From Paratrimastix pyriformis (Eukaryota > Preaxostyla > Paratrimastigidae), in the NCBI GenBank assembly GCA_027972325.1, contig JAPMOS010000020.1, forward strand, positions 120,001 through 175,000: a stretch of DNA of 55,000 nucleotides, written 5' to 3'. Made by a program: the position numbers and the translations under genes. Below the pieces are notes generated by a model that was not told where the DNA came from, did no database searches, and was given only the letters and a program-made list of their open reading frames with translations. Each line of letters begins with the position of its first letter. Position 1 is the first letter of the stretch. Of this stretch, positions 1 to 29,992 are shown one piece after another.

Positions 1-45
<45 letters not shown>

Positions 46-218
46 CAATCATCATCAATCAATCAATCAATCAATCATCAATCATCAATCATCCAATCAT
101 CCAATCATCCAATCATCCAATCATCCAATCATCCAATCATCATCATCCAATCATCGTCATCATTACCCTCATCATCATTACCCTCATCCAATCATCCAAT
201 CATCATCCCCATTCGCAG
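1..218. repeat. (ATCA)n and (ATC)n simple repeats, intron 3' end
   Basis: The stretch begins with a pure ATCA tetranucleotide run and passes into ATC/CCAATC units. It ends in a plausible splice acceptor (cgcag, last base 218) in front of a TPR-coding exon, so it is read as the tail of an intron whose start lies outside the window. Confidence 0.8.
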
Positions 219-2096
219 TGAGCTGACCGCCCTCTCGGAGTATCTCTACGGCCCCCGCTCGCCCCGCACTGCCGAGGCCTACGCGGACCTGGCCCGTCAG
301 CTCGAGTCGCGCCACTGCGAGGCCGGCCGCCCCGAGCACAGCAGGTGGAACAGGTGTGCAGGCATCGCCCCCGGGGCGCTCAGCATCGAGGCTGAGAAGT
401 GCTACAAGCACGCCCTCGAGGTCTGATCGTCATCTTCACGTCGTCGCCATCATCATCATCATAATCCAGACATCAGCATCAGCATCAGCATCATCCAATC
501 ATCATCACGCCCTCGGGGTCTGGCTGATCATCACCTTCACGTCGTCGTTATCATCAGCATCATCAGCATCAGCATCAGCATCAGCATCATCATCCAATCA
601 TCATCCAGTCATCGTCCAGTCATCATCCAGTCATCATCCAGTCATCATCCAGTCATCATCCAGTCATCGTCCAGTCATCGTCCAGTCATCATCCAGTCAT
701 CATCCAGTCATCATCCAGTCATCGTCACCCCGCAGACACCGCCACAACAAAGGTGCAAGATCGAACAGATCGAACAGAATCTGCGGGCTGTCTCTGCGAA
801 TTTGCCGCTGAAAACTTCAACAACCCCAGCCCCCTTTCCCAAGTGATTTATCAATATTGTTTTTTCAATCAATATTTTTCCTCCTCCTCCTCTCCGTCCT
901 TGTCAGATCTTCGACGAGACCCTGGGCCCGTACAGCCTGGAGGTCGCCCAGTGCAACTATGCCCTGGCGCGCATTATCCAAGAGTCCGCCCCGAATCCGG
1001 GTACTCAAGGCATGCACGCCTCGCTCGACCCGGAGCCCCGTGAGGAGCCCGCGGGGGCGGAAGAGGAGCAGACCGACCGGGTGGCGGGCCTGTTGGGGCC
1101 CGGGCCCAGTGGGCTCGCCTTGACGCGCGGTCTGTCTTGGGTTGGGGTTCTTGAGGTGGTCTGGCCGGCCAAAAAAATGTGGGATGTCGTCCCATAATTT
1201 TTTTTCTCGGGTGGTTGGTCCACTCGGCGTCATTCACAAATTCATCCCACCGTGTTGCAAGAAATAACATGTAACTACAGACTTCACATAAGCACTCCGG
1301 CACCCTGGTGTTGATGACGACGCGCACGATCCAGAGGGATATCCTTTTGCAGAAGTCCTCCAAGAAGGAACCGTTCGGCATAGTTGATATTTGCAAAAAA
1401 GACTTCATCGGACACCCGAAGTTGCTGCTGCAATTCCACACAATTGACTATTGACTGGGCTCGCGGGAACATTTTTATATTATGGGATCCCCCCCTTTTT
1501 TTTTATGGCATCCCATATTTTTTTGGTCGACCTGCCGCCCTCATATCCCCGACCTTTTTCGACCCATCCCCCCAGGTGCTGCCCTGCACGCGGGCACGGC
1601 CCACAAGGCCAGCGCCAGCGCCCAGGTTGCCCTGCTGAGCAAAGCCGTCGACATTTACGAGACGGCACTGGGGATTCAACACCCGGACACAGCTGAGCTG
1701 TTCACCCAGCTGGCTTTGCTGTACCTGGAGAAGGGTATGCCGGAGCAGGCAGCCCCGTGGATCCGCAAGGTCCGGGCAGGTGGTGATGTTCATGATGATG
1801 ATTACCGGAATGATGATGATGATTGGATGATGATGCGATGGTGATGGTGATGATGACTGGATGATGATGACGACTACGACGACTGGATGATGTTGATGAT
1901 GACTGGATGATGTTGGTGATGATGGTGATGATGGTGATGATGATGATGGCTGGCTTTGCTGTACCTGGAGAAGGGCATGCCGGAGCAGGCAGCCCCGTGA
2001 ATCCGCAAGGTCCGGGCTGGATGTTAATGATGATGATGCTTGGATGAATGACTTGCCGGGTGGTGGGGATGATGATTGGATTGGATGATGACGCCC

Positions 2097-2127
<31 letters not shown>

Positions 2128-2507
2128 ACACACACACCCTTTACAGGCCTTTGTGGTCTTCGCCTCAATCTTTGGCACCGACTCGATCCTGACCCGGGAA
2201 TGCCACAAACACTTGGTTTGTTCCCCGCCTCCCCCCTCGCCGCCTCCCCTCTCGCCTTCCCAATGGGGAAACCAGTCGAAGTGAAAGGTGACCACAGGAG
2301 GGCATGGAGAACGGCTCCTCACCCTCCTATCCCTGTCCTGCGCTATCTGTCTGTCCTGTCCTGCCCTGTCCCCCCTCCCCCCACCAGATCTGCATCGAGA
2401 CGGCCCTGGATTCGGGCCTGGGCGACGTGCCCATTGGCGAGCTGGTGGCCCGGATTGAGGCCATCGAACTGGGGGAGGCCGAGGAGGATGAGGCCGACCT
2501 CTTGTAA
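219..2507 (+). CDS. TPR protein, C-terminal part (5' end outside window)
   Basis: Five exons can be joined: 219-420, 907-1080 (or to 1108), 1576-1769, 2147-2215 and 2388-2507, ending at a TAA. The product carries kinesin-light-chain-style tetratricopeptide repeats: EAEKCYKHALE followed by IFDETLGPYSLEVAQCNYAL, then AVDIYETALGIQHPDTAEL, LALLYLEKGMPEQAAPWIRK and AFVVFASIFGTDSILTREC. The tail after the last repeat is acidic and ends EEDEADLL. TPR arrays are protein-binding scaffolds; the arrangement also recalls the C-terminal helical domain of SMYD methyltransferases, but no SET or MYND sequence is in view, so no enzyme is claimed. Donors are gtctga, gtccgg and gtttgt. The exon 2 to exon 3 junction is the least certain: phase fits only if exon 2 runs to 1108. 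The first exon and promoter are outside the window. Confidence 0.7.
1179..1535. repeat. Hairpin plus T-run motifs flanking an unexplained insert
   Basis: Two copies of a motif, a short inverted repeat around TGGGAT..ATCCCA followed by a run of T, lie at about 1179-1207 and 1478-1532 within the TPR gene's intron. Between them (about 1230-1470) is a block that is not simple repeat and that reads open on the minus strand for roughly 80 codons (for example MKSFLQISTMPNGSFLEDF). No family is recognised for it. The same hairpin motif recurs near 19268 and 19461. Confidence 0.45.
1780..2140. repeat. GAT-rich intron with pseudo-exon, poly-C and (CA)n
   Basis: The intron between TPR exons 3 and 4 holds GATGAT repeats. 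At 1949-2017 it has a near-identical copy of the 3' end of exon 3, including its splice donor (aaggtccggg) but with a TGA in the TPR reading frame. A poly-C tract and (CA)n sit just before the real acceptor at 2146. Confidence 0.75.
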
Positions 2508-2931
2508 GATCAGATGATGGATGATGATGGATGGTGGTGGCAATGCGATGTGGCTTTGGGGGGAGGTGAAGTGAGGCTGGCCACCAGCATCAGCCCGCTC
2601 ATTATCATCATCATCATCATCATCCAGTCATCATCATCATCATCCAGTCATCATCATCATGCCTCTTTGTGTTTCCCATTTCTTCAGATCTCACTCCTCC
2701 CTCCACCATCACCATCACCATCACCATCATCATCATCCCCAACCGCATCATTAGCATCAGCATCAGCATCATCACCATCATCCCAACTCCATCCCCAACC
2801 GCATCATCCAATCATCATCATCATCCAATCATCATCATCATCCAATCATCATCCAATCATCCAATCATCCAATCATCATCATCATCCAATCACCCAATCA
2901 TCATCATAACCCCATCTCTGTTCTCTTTCCG
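2508..2931. repeat. (ATC)n and (ACC/ATC) intergenic repeats
   Basis: After the TPR stop codon the sequence is almost wholly ATC, CCAATC and ACCATC units. I see no gene in it. Confidence 0.8.
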
Positions 2932-3327
2932 TTGGCTGTTTTTTCACGTCCACCTCACGCGCGTCAATGGTGGGGTGTGGCTCCCCCCCTTCACTCCCTC
3001 CCCCCTCCCCCCTCCCCCCTCGCCCACCCCTTCCCCGTGCGTGTTTCTTGCGTGAAATTTTCAGTGTGTTCTGGTGTGGGGTGTTTCCCCTCGGCAAAGA
3101 GATTTCATATTTTTTACGCTGATGGGAACATGCTGATATTTGTGAGGGCCCAGTGGACACGTTCAAGAAAAGAGGCACTTTACGAAGCAACAGAGCCTTT
3201 CGAGTCTCACGCGGCAAGTGATCGTGCGGAACCATTCGTGGTTGAGGCCGACCAAACCAATTCCATTCTCTCATTTGTGAGTGTTTTGCAGCTGCACCAA
3301 GGACGTTCAATTGTGTTGATCCCTTGA
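2932..3327 (+). CDS. Possible small hypothetical protein
   Basis: An open frame of about 130 codons. Its second half looks protein-like, with mixed residues and no repeat (for instance RFHIFYADGNMLIFVRAQW and later EPFVVEADQTNSIL), ending IVLIP before a TGA. The first half is proline-rich and read from a C-rich tract, so the true start may be an acceptor near 3030-3100 or a later codon. Nothing in it is recognised. The opposite strand is also open here, so coding status is doubtful. It lies between the TPR gene and the inverted-repeat element upstream of the NTPase gene. Confidence 0.25.
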   Translation: MAVFSRPPHARQWWGVAPPLHSLPPPPSPLAHPFPVRVSCVKFSVCSGVGCFPSAKRFHIFYADGNMLIFVRAQWTRSRKEALYEATEPFESHAASDRAEPFVVEADQTNSILSFVSVLQLHQGRSIVLIP

Positions 3328-3356
3328 TCTCAGAGCATCAAATGCCGTTTTTGGCA

Positions 3357-3502
3357 GTGATGATAAAACGTGTTGGCCCGGGGAAAGGGATCAAAGAATA
3401 ACCCGATGTCGTCCCTCAAAGAGCGAGTTTTCTCTTCGATCTTGAAGGTTCTCTCTCTCCGGCGTTTGTGTCTATTCCCCGGGCCAACACGCTTATCATC
3501 AT
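3357..3502. mobile_element. Short element with terminal inverted repeats (MITE-like), abutting a start codon
   Basis: The ends are inverted copies of each other: GATGATAAAACGTGTTGGCC at about 3358-3377 and its complement up to 3502, each next to a CCCGGGG core. The interior holds a CTCAAAGAGCGAG and TCTTCGATCTTGAAGG segment. The right end lies 8 bp before the ATG of the NTPase gene. A second, diverged copy of the right half lies at 13786-13985, next to another gene's ATG. It may be a MITE or a duplicated promoter/5' UTR unit; the sequence alone does not decide. Confidence 0.55.
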
Positions 3503-3510
3503 TTTGAACT

Positions 3511-6952
<3,442 letters not shown>

Positions 6953-6968
<16 letters not shown>

Positions 6969-7440
6969 GTGGCGGCGGTGGTGTGAAGAGGCCCGGAGTT
7001 GATCAATATAACCAGAACTGAGGCCTGTTGTGGAGTTGCGAGAACAATATAACAGCAGATGATCCAGTCCTGAGAGAGCCCTGTGGCGGGTGGTGGTGGT
7101 TTGAAAGAGGCCCCGGATGAAACGCTGATGCTGATCAACCATCCACCTGACTCCCACTCTTGTCGGCAGGCGCCCCCGGCGTATGGCGTGAACGTGGCGA
7201 GGTCTGTGAAGCCGCCCCCAGATGATGCAGATGTTGAGGTGATCCCGGCGGTGGTGGTGTGAATGAGGCCCCACGGATGTGAACAATGATGCAGATGCTG
7301 AGGATCAGAGCATGATTTCAGTTCTGCTGTTCACACCCCGGGGTCTCTTCGCCATTCAACCACAGAATCGAATTTATCATGCAGATGGCGGGGGTTCACC
7401 CTGTGGTTGAGTGGCGGTGGTAGTGGCGAAAGAGGCCCCG
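6953..7440 (+). repeat. Four imperfect copies of a roughly 40 bp unit after the NTPase stop
   Basis: A unit of the form CCCTGTGG, TGAGTGGCGG, GGTGGTGTGAA and GAGGCCCC recurs at about 6956, 7078, 7245 and 7397. The first copy overlaps the C-terminal codons and the stop of the NTPase gene. Between the copies are 80-150 bp of sequence that share short stretches such as GATGCAGATG. It appears to be serial duplication of the gene's 3' end. Confidence 0.6.
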
Positions 7441-7479
7441 AATCGTGAGCAAAAGAATGCAGATTTGGGAACAGACGCT

Positions 7480-7770
7480 AAAATATATTGGCGAGGTGCG
7501 ACAAGTACCAAAGAAACGAAAAAGATATATTACTCGCGCCTTCGAGCCAAATCACTGACACCCGTGCGTCCGGGGGGCCTGCTTGCGTGGCCGCGGCGGC
7601 CGTTGCGCATGGTCATGAGCGCGAACCAGGAGGAGGGTCGAGACAGAGGAGAGGGCCCGCTGGAAGCGGGTCCACAATGGCGGGGGGTCAGTCGGTGTCA
7701 GCCGCGACAGGGCCTGGCGGGACACGGTCCTCCGGGCAGACAGATGAAGGGGCCTCCGAGTCGGCCTAAA
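7480..7770. repeat. Dispersed-repeat relics and a segment shared with 38.8 kb
   Basis: The part near 7500-7550 matches, on the minus strand, the 5' half of the dispersed repeat family (a CGAAGGCGCGAGTAAT core). The part at 7628-7740 resembles 38811-38905: both contain GGAGGAGGGTCGAGAC and a CAGCC.CGACAGGGCCTGGCG block. The + frame is open (NQEEGRDRGEGPLEAGPQ) and G/R/S-rich; no gene is recognised. Confidence 0.4.
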
Positions 7771-7856
7771 TGTTGATCATCATCATCAACAACAACAAGA
7801 ACAACAACATCATCATCATCCAATCATCATCATCCCATCCAATCACCATCACCATC

Positions 7857-7888
<32 letters not shown>

Positions 7889-8028
7889 CATCCAGTCATC
7901 ATCATCACCACATCCAATCATCACATCCAATCATCACATCCAATCATCACATCCAATCATCATCATCCAATCATCACATCCAATCACCATCACCATCACC
8001 ATCATCATCATCATCATCCCCAACATCA
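7771..8028. repeat. (ATC)n/(CCAATC)n intergenic repeats
   Basis: ATC, AAC and CACATCCAATC units fill the space before the 3' end of the kinase gene. No gene is seen. Confidence 0.85.
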
Positions 8029-10415
<2,387 letters not shown>

Positions 10416-10449
10416 CTGCAGAAGCGCAAGAAGGCAGGAAAGGTCACAA

Positions 10450-10985
<536 letters not shown>

Positions 10986-11135
10986 ATGCTTGAAACATGG
11001 GACGATGTGGAAAGGCTGAAGCAGGTGGTGATGTTGGATCAGGTGGCCAGGCCTCGTGTGTTTTGGTTGGCGCGGAGAGCACGGTCATTAGCGAGAGGAC
11101 AGGTAGCGGCACACAGCCTGAGGTCAGTGACAGCA
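10986..11135. other. Coding-like segment, strand uncertain
   Basis: About 150 bp of non-repeat sequence between GAT blocks. The plus strand reads METWDD absent its first codon call but otherwise smoothly: ETWDDVERLKQVVMLDQVAR and on to ARSLARGQ before a gtagcg. The minus strand reads AVTDLRLCAATCPLANDRAL. Neither matches a family I know. It could be an exon of a + strand gene with the block at 11394-11525, or an upstream exon of the kinase gene on the minus strand. Confidence 0.25.
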
Positions 11136-11159
11136 GACTGGATGATGATGATTGGATGA

Positions 11160-11195
11160 TGATTGGATGATAATGATGAAGATGATGATGATGAA

Positions 11196-11265
<70 letters not shown>

Positions 11266-11335
11266 GGATGGATGATGATGACTGGATGACGATTGGATGA
11301 TTGAATGCTTGGATGATGATGATGATGATGATCAT
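11160..11335. repeat. (GAT)n spacer
   Basis: GAT units with a few GATTG interruptions between two coding-like segments. Confidence 0.9.
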
Positions 11336-11393
11336 GATCATGATGCCGATGATCCGATGTGATTGACGTCGACCGAGCATCAACTCCGAATTC

Positions 11394-11590
11394 TCAGGTT
11401 TGCCATTGCTCGACGCACCTCGCGATCCTTCCGAGTTCAGACGCGCCGATGGATGGGTCCGCCGCCGCAAGCTCGCCGAGGCGGTCCAGCAGGAGGAGAG
11501 CCACCGTCCCAGCGAGGGATTGTGATGATGATAACGGTCCACAAGCAAAACGCAGGGCGTCGCGCAACAAGCAATGTGGCAAGCATCATC
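11394..11590 (-). other. Coding-like segment, possibly a hydrophobic helix
   Basis: The minus strand has a 62-codon frame ending in TGA at 11394, with GC-rich third positions and a hydrophobic stretch, LAGTVALLLLDRLGELAAAD. The plus strand of the same DNA also reads plausibly after a cag at 11393 (DPSEFRRADGWVRRRKLAEA, TGA at 11525). One of the two is a shadow; I cannot decide which from sequence alone. No family is recognised. Confidence 0.25.
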
Positions 11591-12740
<1,150 letters not shown>

Positions 12741-12775
12741 ACCCACCGCCACCCCAACCATGTCTGAGGGTGCTC

Positions 12776-13784
12776 TCACATCCGATCATCATCATGTTTT
12801 AAGGCATCATCATCATGTTTTAAGGCATCATCATCATGTTTTAAGGCATCATCATCATGTCTGAGGGTGTTCTCTGTGGCCACCACACTCGAGCGGACCT
12901 CGTTCGCCAGTGGGTCGGTCGTCGGGGCAGCAGGGGCCGGGGCAGCAGGGGCCGGGGCAGCAGGGGCCGGGGCAGCAGGGGCCGGGGCAGCAGGGGCCGG
13001 GGCAGCAGGGGCCGGGGCACGGGAGGCGGCAACCGGATCACACGCCTTCTTGCCCGGCTGTAAGAGATGCGTGTGTGTGTGCGAGAGTCTGTGCGTTAGA
13101 TGCATCGTGCAAGCGCTCAAGTTCGTGACGGTGGATGGGGCGGATGATGATGGGGTGGATGATGATGGGGTGATGATGGGGTGATGATGGGGTGATGATG
13201 GGGCGGATGATGATGGGGTGGATGATGATGGGGTGATGATGGGGTGATGATGGGGTGATGATGGGGTGATGATGGGGTGATGATGGGGTGATGATGGGGT
13301 GATGATGGGGTGATGATGGGGTGATGATGGGGTGATGATGGGGTGATGATGGGGTGATGATGGGGTGATGATGGCGTTTGTGTGTTAATCATGTTCATGT
13401 TTGCGTTCACAAACCTTGGCGGCCGCTGAACTGTCATAACCCGCAGTCCCAGGTCTCCGGCACTCGCTATTGCCCTGAGCAGCTTGAATCTCGACTATCG
13501 CAAGCATCATCGAGCCACAAAAATACAAAAAACAAACAAAATCAATCGTTCGCGTGCGGCGATGTGTTGGGACGGCTCGAACAGTGACGCGTGAACGTCC
13601 GTGAGGGTGAAGCACAGACATTCGTTCGTTGTATGCACGAGGAATTCATCGACCTCGGTGAAGACTAAATCCGGAGTCTTGGACGCGCCGCTGTTTCTGA
13701 GGAATCTTGGTTCTTCTAATATCCACCGTGAGCGGAACGATCAATAATTGCGAGTTCAGACGGACGAGCTGCGTCCATTGACAT
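12776..13784 (-). CDS. Small unknown gene with Pro/Ala or Pro/Leu repeat tail
   Basis: Minus-strand exons 13762-13784 (MSMDAARP), 13538-13696, 13415-13474 and probably 13057 down to about 12850 or 12776. The phases of the first three agree, with donors gtctga, gtttgt and gtttgt. The body reads ASKTPDLVFTEVDEFLVHTT, then LTDVHASLFEPSQHIAARER and AIASAGDLGLRVMTVQRPP. The last exon holds about six copies of a 15 bp unit (12923-13019), read as PAPAA or PLLPR depending on frame. Phase favours the PLLPR frame, while the PAPAA frame runs on through 21 bp repeats to 12776. No family is recognised. The start codon is directly next to the same flank that precedes the NTPase gene's start. Confidence 0.45.
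12797..12860. repeat. 21 bp tandem repeat between duplicated flanks
   Basis: Three units of TTTTAAGGCATCATCATCATG lie between two copies of CATGTCTGAGGGTG (about 12759 and 12857), so one flank has been duplicated with the array. Confidence 0.8.
12923..13019. repeat. 15 bp minisatellite, coding
   Basis: About 6.4 copies of GGGGCAGCAGGGGCC, in frame in the last exon of the small minus-strand gene. Confidence 0.85.
13131..13375. repeat. 11 bp minisatellite GATGATGGGGT
   Basis: About 20 units, with a few shortened to GATGATGGGGCG/TGGAT, in the intron between exons 3 and 4 of the small minus-strand gene. Confidence 0.9.
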
Positions 13785-13785
13785 T

Positions 13786-13985
13786 CAAATGATGATAAAC
13801 GTGTTGGCCCGGGGAATAGAAGCAAACGCCGGAGAGAGAAGTCTCGCCGCCGTATGCTCGCCCCTCGCTCGCGGGCTCGCCTTCGGCTCGCCGGCTCGCC
13901 AACCCCCCTCGTGGCTCCCTCCTCGCCGTCTTTTTCCGGTTTCCCTCAAAAACTTCAAAATCGAAGAGAAAACTCGCTCTTTACC
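13786..13985. mobile_element. Second copy of the inverted-repeat element (one end)
   Basis: Reads GATGATAAACGTGTTGGCCC, then CGGGGAATAGA, CAAACGCCGGAGAGAGAA and, further in, TTCAAAATCGAAGAGAAAAC. These are the complement of 3411-3502 in the same order. A GC-rich insert of about 100 bp separates the halves. The end lies 2 bp from the ATG at 13784, as the first copy lies 8 bp from the ATG at 3511. The opposite terminal repeat is not seen. Confidence 0.6.
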
Positions 13986-14540
13986 CGTCCGCCGCGTTGG
14001 GGTCTCGGGCCACTGCGTCCTCGTCCTCGTCCACGTTGATGCAGGACATTCCCAGGCTCTTGTGCAGGTGCGTCGCCTCGCGGGCCCACCCCATCTCCAT
14101 GGCAGTGCTTCAGCGAGCCAGCGCCGCTGCGATGCGGGCGCGCCAGAACGACTTGCTGAACGAGCGCTCGGCCTTGCGGTGCACCTCCTCGATCATCTCC
14201 AGGAAGAGCTCCGCCTGAGGCCCCATCTGCCCCACGACGGTGAGGCCGAAGGGCCAGAGGGTGCCCTATAACGGATTCAGCCAGCGGTGCGGCGGGTTCG
14301 GTCGATTCTCCCTGCCCATCGCAACTGGCCAGCCATGCAGGATGGCGCCGCTGGCCATCGGATCGCGGGGCACGATTCCGAGGGCGTCGTGGCAGACCCT
14401 CCTCTGCCCAAGTCAGGGCAAGGGAGGCCCCGGCAAAGAGGAGCTTCGAGCACTCGCGCGCCGGCTCGCGAGGCAGACGATGAAGGACGCGCTGACCCTC
14501 ATGGGCATGCGCTCTGGCAGCTCCCGAGGGGCCTAATGGC
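13982..14540. other. GC-rich coding-like block, perhaps a mobile-element relic
   Basis: Both strands show protein-like stretches. Minus: LTVVGQMGPQAELFLEMIEE followed by VHRKAERSFSKSFWRAR, then MEMGWAREATHLHKSLGMSC. Plus: APLAIGSRGTIPRASWQTLL and KEELRALARRLARQTMKDAL. The latter faintly resemble the end of a reverse-transcriptase open frame, but this is weak and no family is assigned. It appears broken on both strands. Confidence 0.25.
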
Positions 14541-15330
14541 CCCCGACCCCGGCATTGCATTCCGCATCCCCGCCCCCCCCAACGGCCCAAGAGGCCGGAG
14601 GGCCGCTGTCCACCATCACCTTGGGTCTTTTGATCCTGGCCAGCGACTACCCTCGGTGGCCGAGTAACAATCTCGTTTTGCCTGTGTCTGCGGGTAGAGC
14701 CAGAATACATCGACTATCTCTCTCTGGAGACAGGGAACACGACTGAGTCCAGAAGGCAGGGAGCTCACAATTCGAAAGCGTCCTGATTTGGCTTGTTACG
14801 AACAAACAGAAGGTGGTTGACCTTTGCAGTTTGCGTTCCGGCCGAGAGATTTTGGCAGAGAGATAGCGTGCTCAAACCTCAATAATGTTTGCGGGCCAGT
14901 CAGTCAGTCTCGTGCTCATGCAGCCTCACAGTCGAAAAGATTCACAAGAAGGCTTTTCCTCCCAGGGTTTGCGGGCTCAGTGGGCCCACCGGGGGCTACC
15001 CCAGGGGGTCTGCAGGACCGTCCGTCACCTCCCCCGCCCAGCCCCCCGTCCGTCCGTCACCTCCACCGCCCGGCCCTGTCCGTCCGTCACCTCCCCACCT
15101 GTATTTGTACTTGTGAGCCTGTCCTGCGCAAATCCGCAGCATATTCACGCTCGTCTCGAGGCAGACAACCACGTAATACTCACACCCAAACAGCCTCAAT
15201 TTATGCACACAACGACAACAATAATAAATTCACAGCAGCAGCAGCAGCAGCAGCAACACCAACAGCACCCGAGAAGCCCAGCCTCGCAAATACACAGCAT
15301 GTTCTCTCTCACCAGCATCACCACTCGGTT
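14541..15330. other. Intergenic region with a minisatellite and a dispersed-repeat end
   Basis: No convincing gene. At about 15017-15100 there are three copies of a roughly 30 bp unit built on CCGTCCGTCACCTCC. At 15228-15260 is a CAG run. At 15283-15320 is the 3' end of the dispersed repeat (CGCAAATACACAGCATGTTC). This region holds the 3' UTR of the large minus-strand gene that ends at 15331. Confidence 0.5.
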
Positions 15331-23186
<7,856 letters not shown>

Positions 23187-23243
23187 CGTTCCGGAAGGGT
23201 ATAAAACCGCGGGGTTATTTTTCCTCTTTCTTCTTTCAAACCG
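23187..23243. promoter_or_regulatory. 57 bp bidirectional promoter
   Basis: Only 57 bp separate the ATG of the large minus-strand gene (23186) from the ATG of the dCTP pyrophosphatase-like gene (23244). It contains GGTATAAAACC at about 23199-23209 and a T/C-rich tract before the + start. Both 5' UTRs must lie within it or overlap the neighbouring gene. Confidence 0.6.
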
Positions 23244-23830
23244 ATGGAACAGCAACAACCACAAGAGGAGGAGGCCGATCTTTCCCTCCGCCAGCTTCGC
23301 GACCGGGTTCAAAAGTTTGTCACGGATCGCGATTGGAAGCAATTTCACTGCCCTCGCAACTTTTTATTGGCCCTCACAGCTGAAGGTCCGAATTCATTTG
23401 GTGTTTCCATTCCATAAAGTGGTGTAGTTGGGGAACTGTGCGAAATCTTCCAATGGAAACCGGACACCATTTCCGGGCTCCCTGGTCAGCCGGGATTGCC
23501 CGGGTTCACCCCTGCTGAGAAACAGCACGTGGGTGAGGAGATTGCGGATGTCCTCATCTACTTGGCCCAGCTGGCGAATTGCTGCGATATTGACCTTCCA
23601 GCGGCCGTGCGGGATAAGATGGAAAAGGTCCCTGCTTAATCGCATCCTTTTCCTTTTCCAACCATTTTTTCGCTCAGAACGAACGAAAGTACCCGGCAGA
23701 ACAAGTTCGGGGATCTAACGCCAAATACAATGCGTATAAAACAGCAGCCCGCACTGAGGCTGCCTCTTCTTCTCCCGCAATTGCCTCTGATGCAACCCCT
23801 CAGGCAGGTCCATCAGTTGTTCCGCAATGA
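23244..23830 (+). CDS. DCTPP1: dCTP pyrophosphatase 1-like (MazG fold)
   Basis: Three exons, 23244-23385, 23428-23627 and 23678-23830 (TGA), phases agreeing; about 164 residues, the usual length of DCTPP1. The N-terminal stretch RDWKQFHCPRNFLLALTAE matches the family's RDWEQFHxPRNLLLALxxE. The metal-binding acidic motifs are present as EVGELCEIFQWK and EEIADVLIYLAQLA, followed by DLPAAVRDKMEK and KYPAEQVRGSNAKY. The enzyme hydrolyses dCTP and modified dCTP analogues to the monophosphate and pyrophosphate, cleaning the nucleotide pool. The first intron is 42 nt, the second 50 nt; donors are gtccga and gtccct. The C-terminal tail is Ala/Ser-rich. It shares a 57 bp divergent promoter with the large minus-strand gene. 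Confidence 0.93.
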
Positions 23831-24178
23831 TCTGTTGGAGTACAATACGAGAGAATCGTTGGGCATCTTGGAACCGAGAAGCGGTGATCAGCCAACCGGG
23901 ACAGCCAGAGCGCATCAGAAGATCCAGGGGCGTGGCGCTGGGTCGACTTTGTGAAACGGAAGTCGAAGAGGAGCGTACCGACTCCGATCCTTCTTTCCCC
24001 CCGGGCCCGCCGGCCCGGCCCCCCAGGCCCTGGCAGGCCAGGGCGGCTGAGCCAAGACAAGGACTTAATTTCTGCCGATCGACATCACGTAGGGTAGTCT
24101 TGAGACTATTTTCTCAGACTTTTTTGAATTTCCTTTTTTTCCACCACCCTGGGACCCAGCTGATTATTACCGGGCTCG
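23831..24178. other. Intergenic spacer
   Basis: Unique sequence between two + strand genes. Frames are open on both strands, but none is convincing. It ends in a T-rich stretch (24110-24145) before the ATG at 24179, probably the promoter and 5' UTR of the TMEM181-like gene. Confidence 0.5.
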
Positions 24179-29209
<5,031 letters not shown>

Positions 29210-29268
29210 GCAGATGCGCCGAGGGCGCTGGAAACGGATCTATGGACGATCCGAATCTCTGAGCAGCT

Positions 29269-29992
29269 GTTGGTGGTGATGGTTGGTGCCCCCCAACAAC
29301 ACACACCGCGACACATTGATGATGATCATCAGGTCACTGAAAGACATTTTGTGCTGGTCACCATCATTCAACGCTCGCCCCCCCCCCCCCCCCCAGCCCA
29401 CCGCATAGCACCCTCATCAATCATCATCCAAACATCATCCATTCCCGATTTTTTTCGTCCACCCACCCCCTCCACATCATCACCGTCATCATCCGATTTT
29501 TTCAAATGATGGGACCTTTTCCCATGCATTCCCCGCAATTTCCCGCATTTCATTTCATTTCATTTCAGTCTTCTTCTTCTTCTTCTTTCGCAACCGCTTT
29601 CCTGGCGTCCTTTCTCATGACGTGCCTTCCTTGAGGAGCTGCCCCTTTGTCCCGTTGGGATGTTCTCTCTTCCAATTCCCCCCCTCCACCTCGCCCCCCC
29701 GTCCCCCTCAGATCTGTGCGTGTGATTGTTGTGCCTGTTCAAGATCATCCTGTTTTGCGACCCGCTTTGAACTCTCATCGTGACCGGCCCACGACGGATA
29801 CAGAACACGAGACTGACTGACTGGGAGGAGAGCCACTCCCACAGGTGCCGGAGAGTTGCACGAGTGGAGAAATCAGGAAAAAGTGGATCAGAACGAGGGA
29901 GGAGCCACCAGAAGCCCCCGCGGACATGGCGCGAGGGCGGGAGTCATCATCTGACTCCACCCCTGGACTCCATCCTGATATCCACCCATTCA
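29269..29992. other. Convergent intergenic region
   Basis: Lies between the 3' ends of the TMEM181-like gene and the left F-box/ankyrin gene. It holds a poly-C run (29381-29395), (ATTTC)n (29545-29567) and (TTC)n (29570-29588). I see no gene in it. Confidence 0.6.

Noticed and set aside
219-2507. SET/MYND methyltransferase
   Set aside because: The C-terminal repeats resemble SMYD proteins, but neither a SET nor a MYND motif is within the window.
13131-13375. CRISPR-like array
   Set aside because: The units are 11 bp and contiguous, without unique spacers, in a eukaryotic intron. The 15, 21 and 90 bp arrays also lack spacers.
13982-14540. Assignment to a named retroelement family
   Set aside because: The resemblance to a reverse-transcriptase end is too faint and both strands read plausibly; it was left unassigned.
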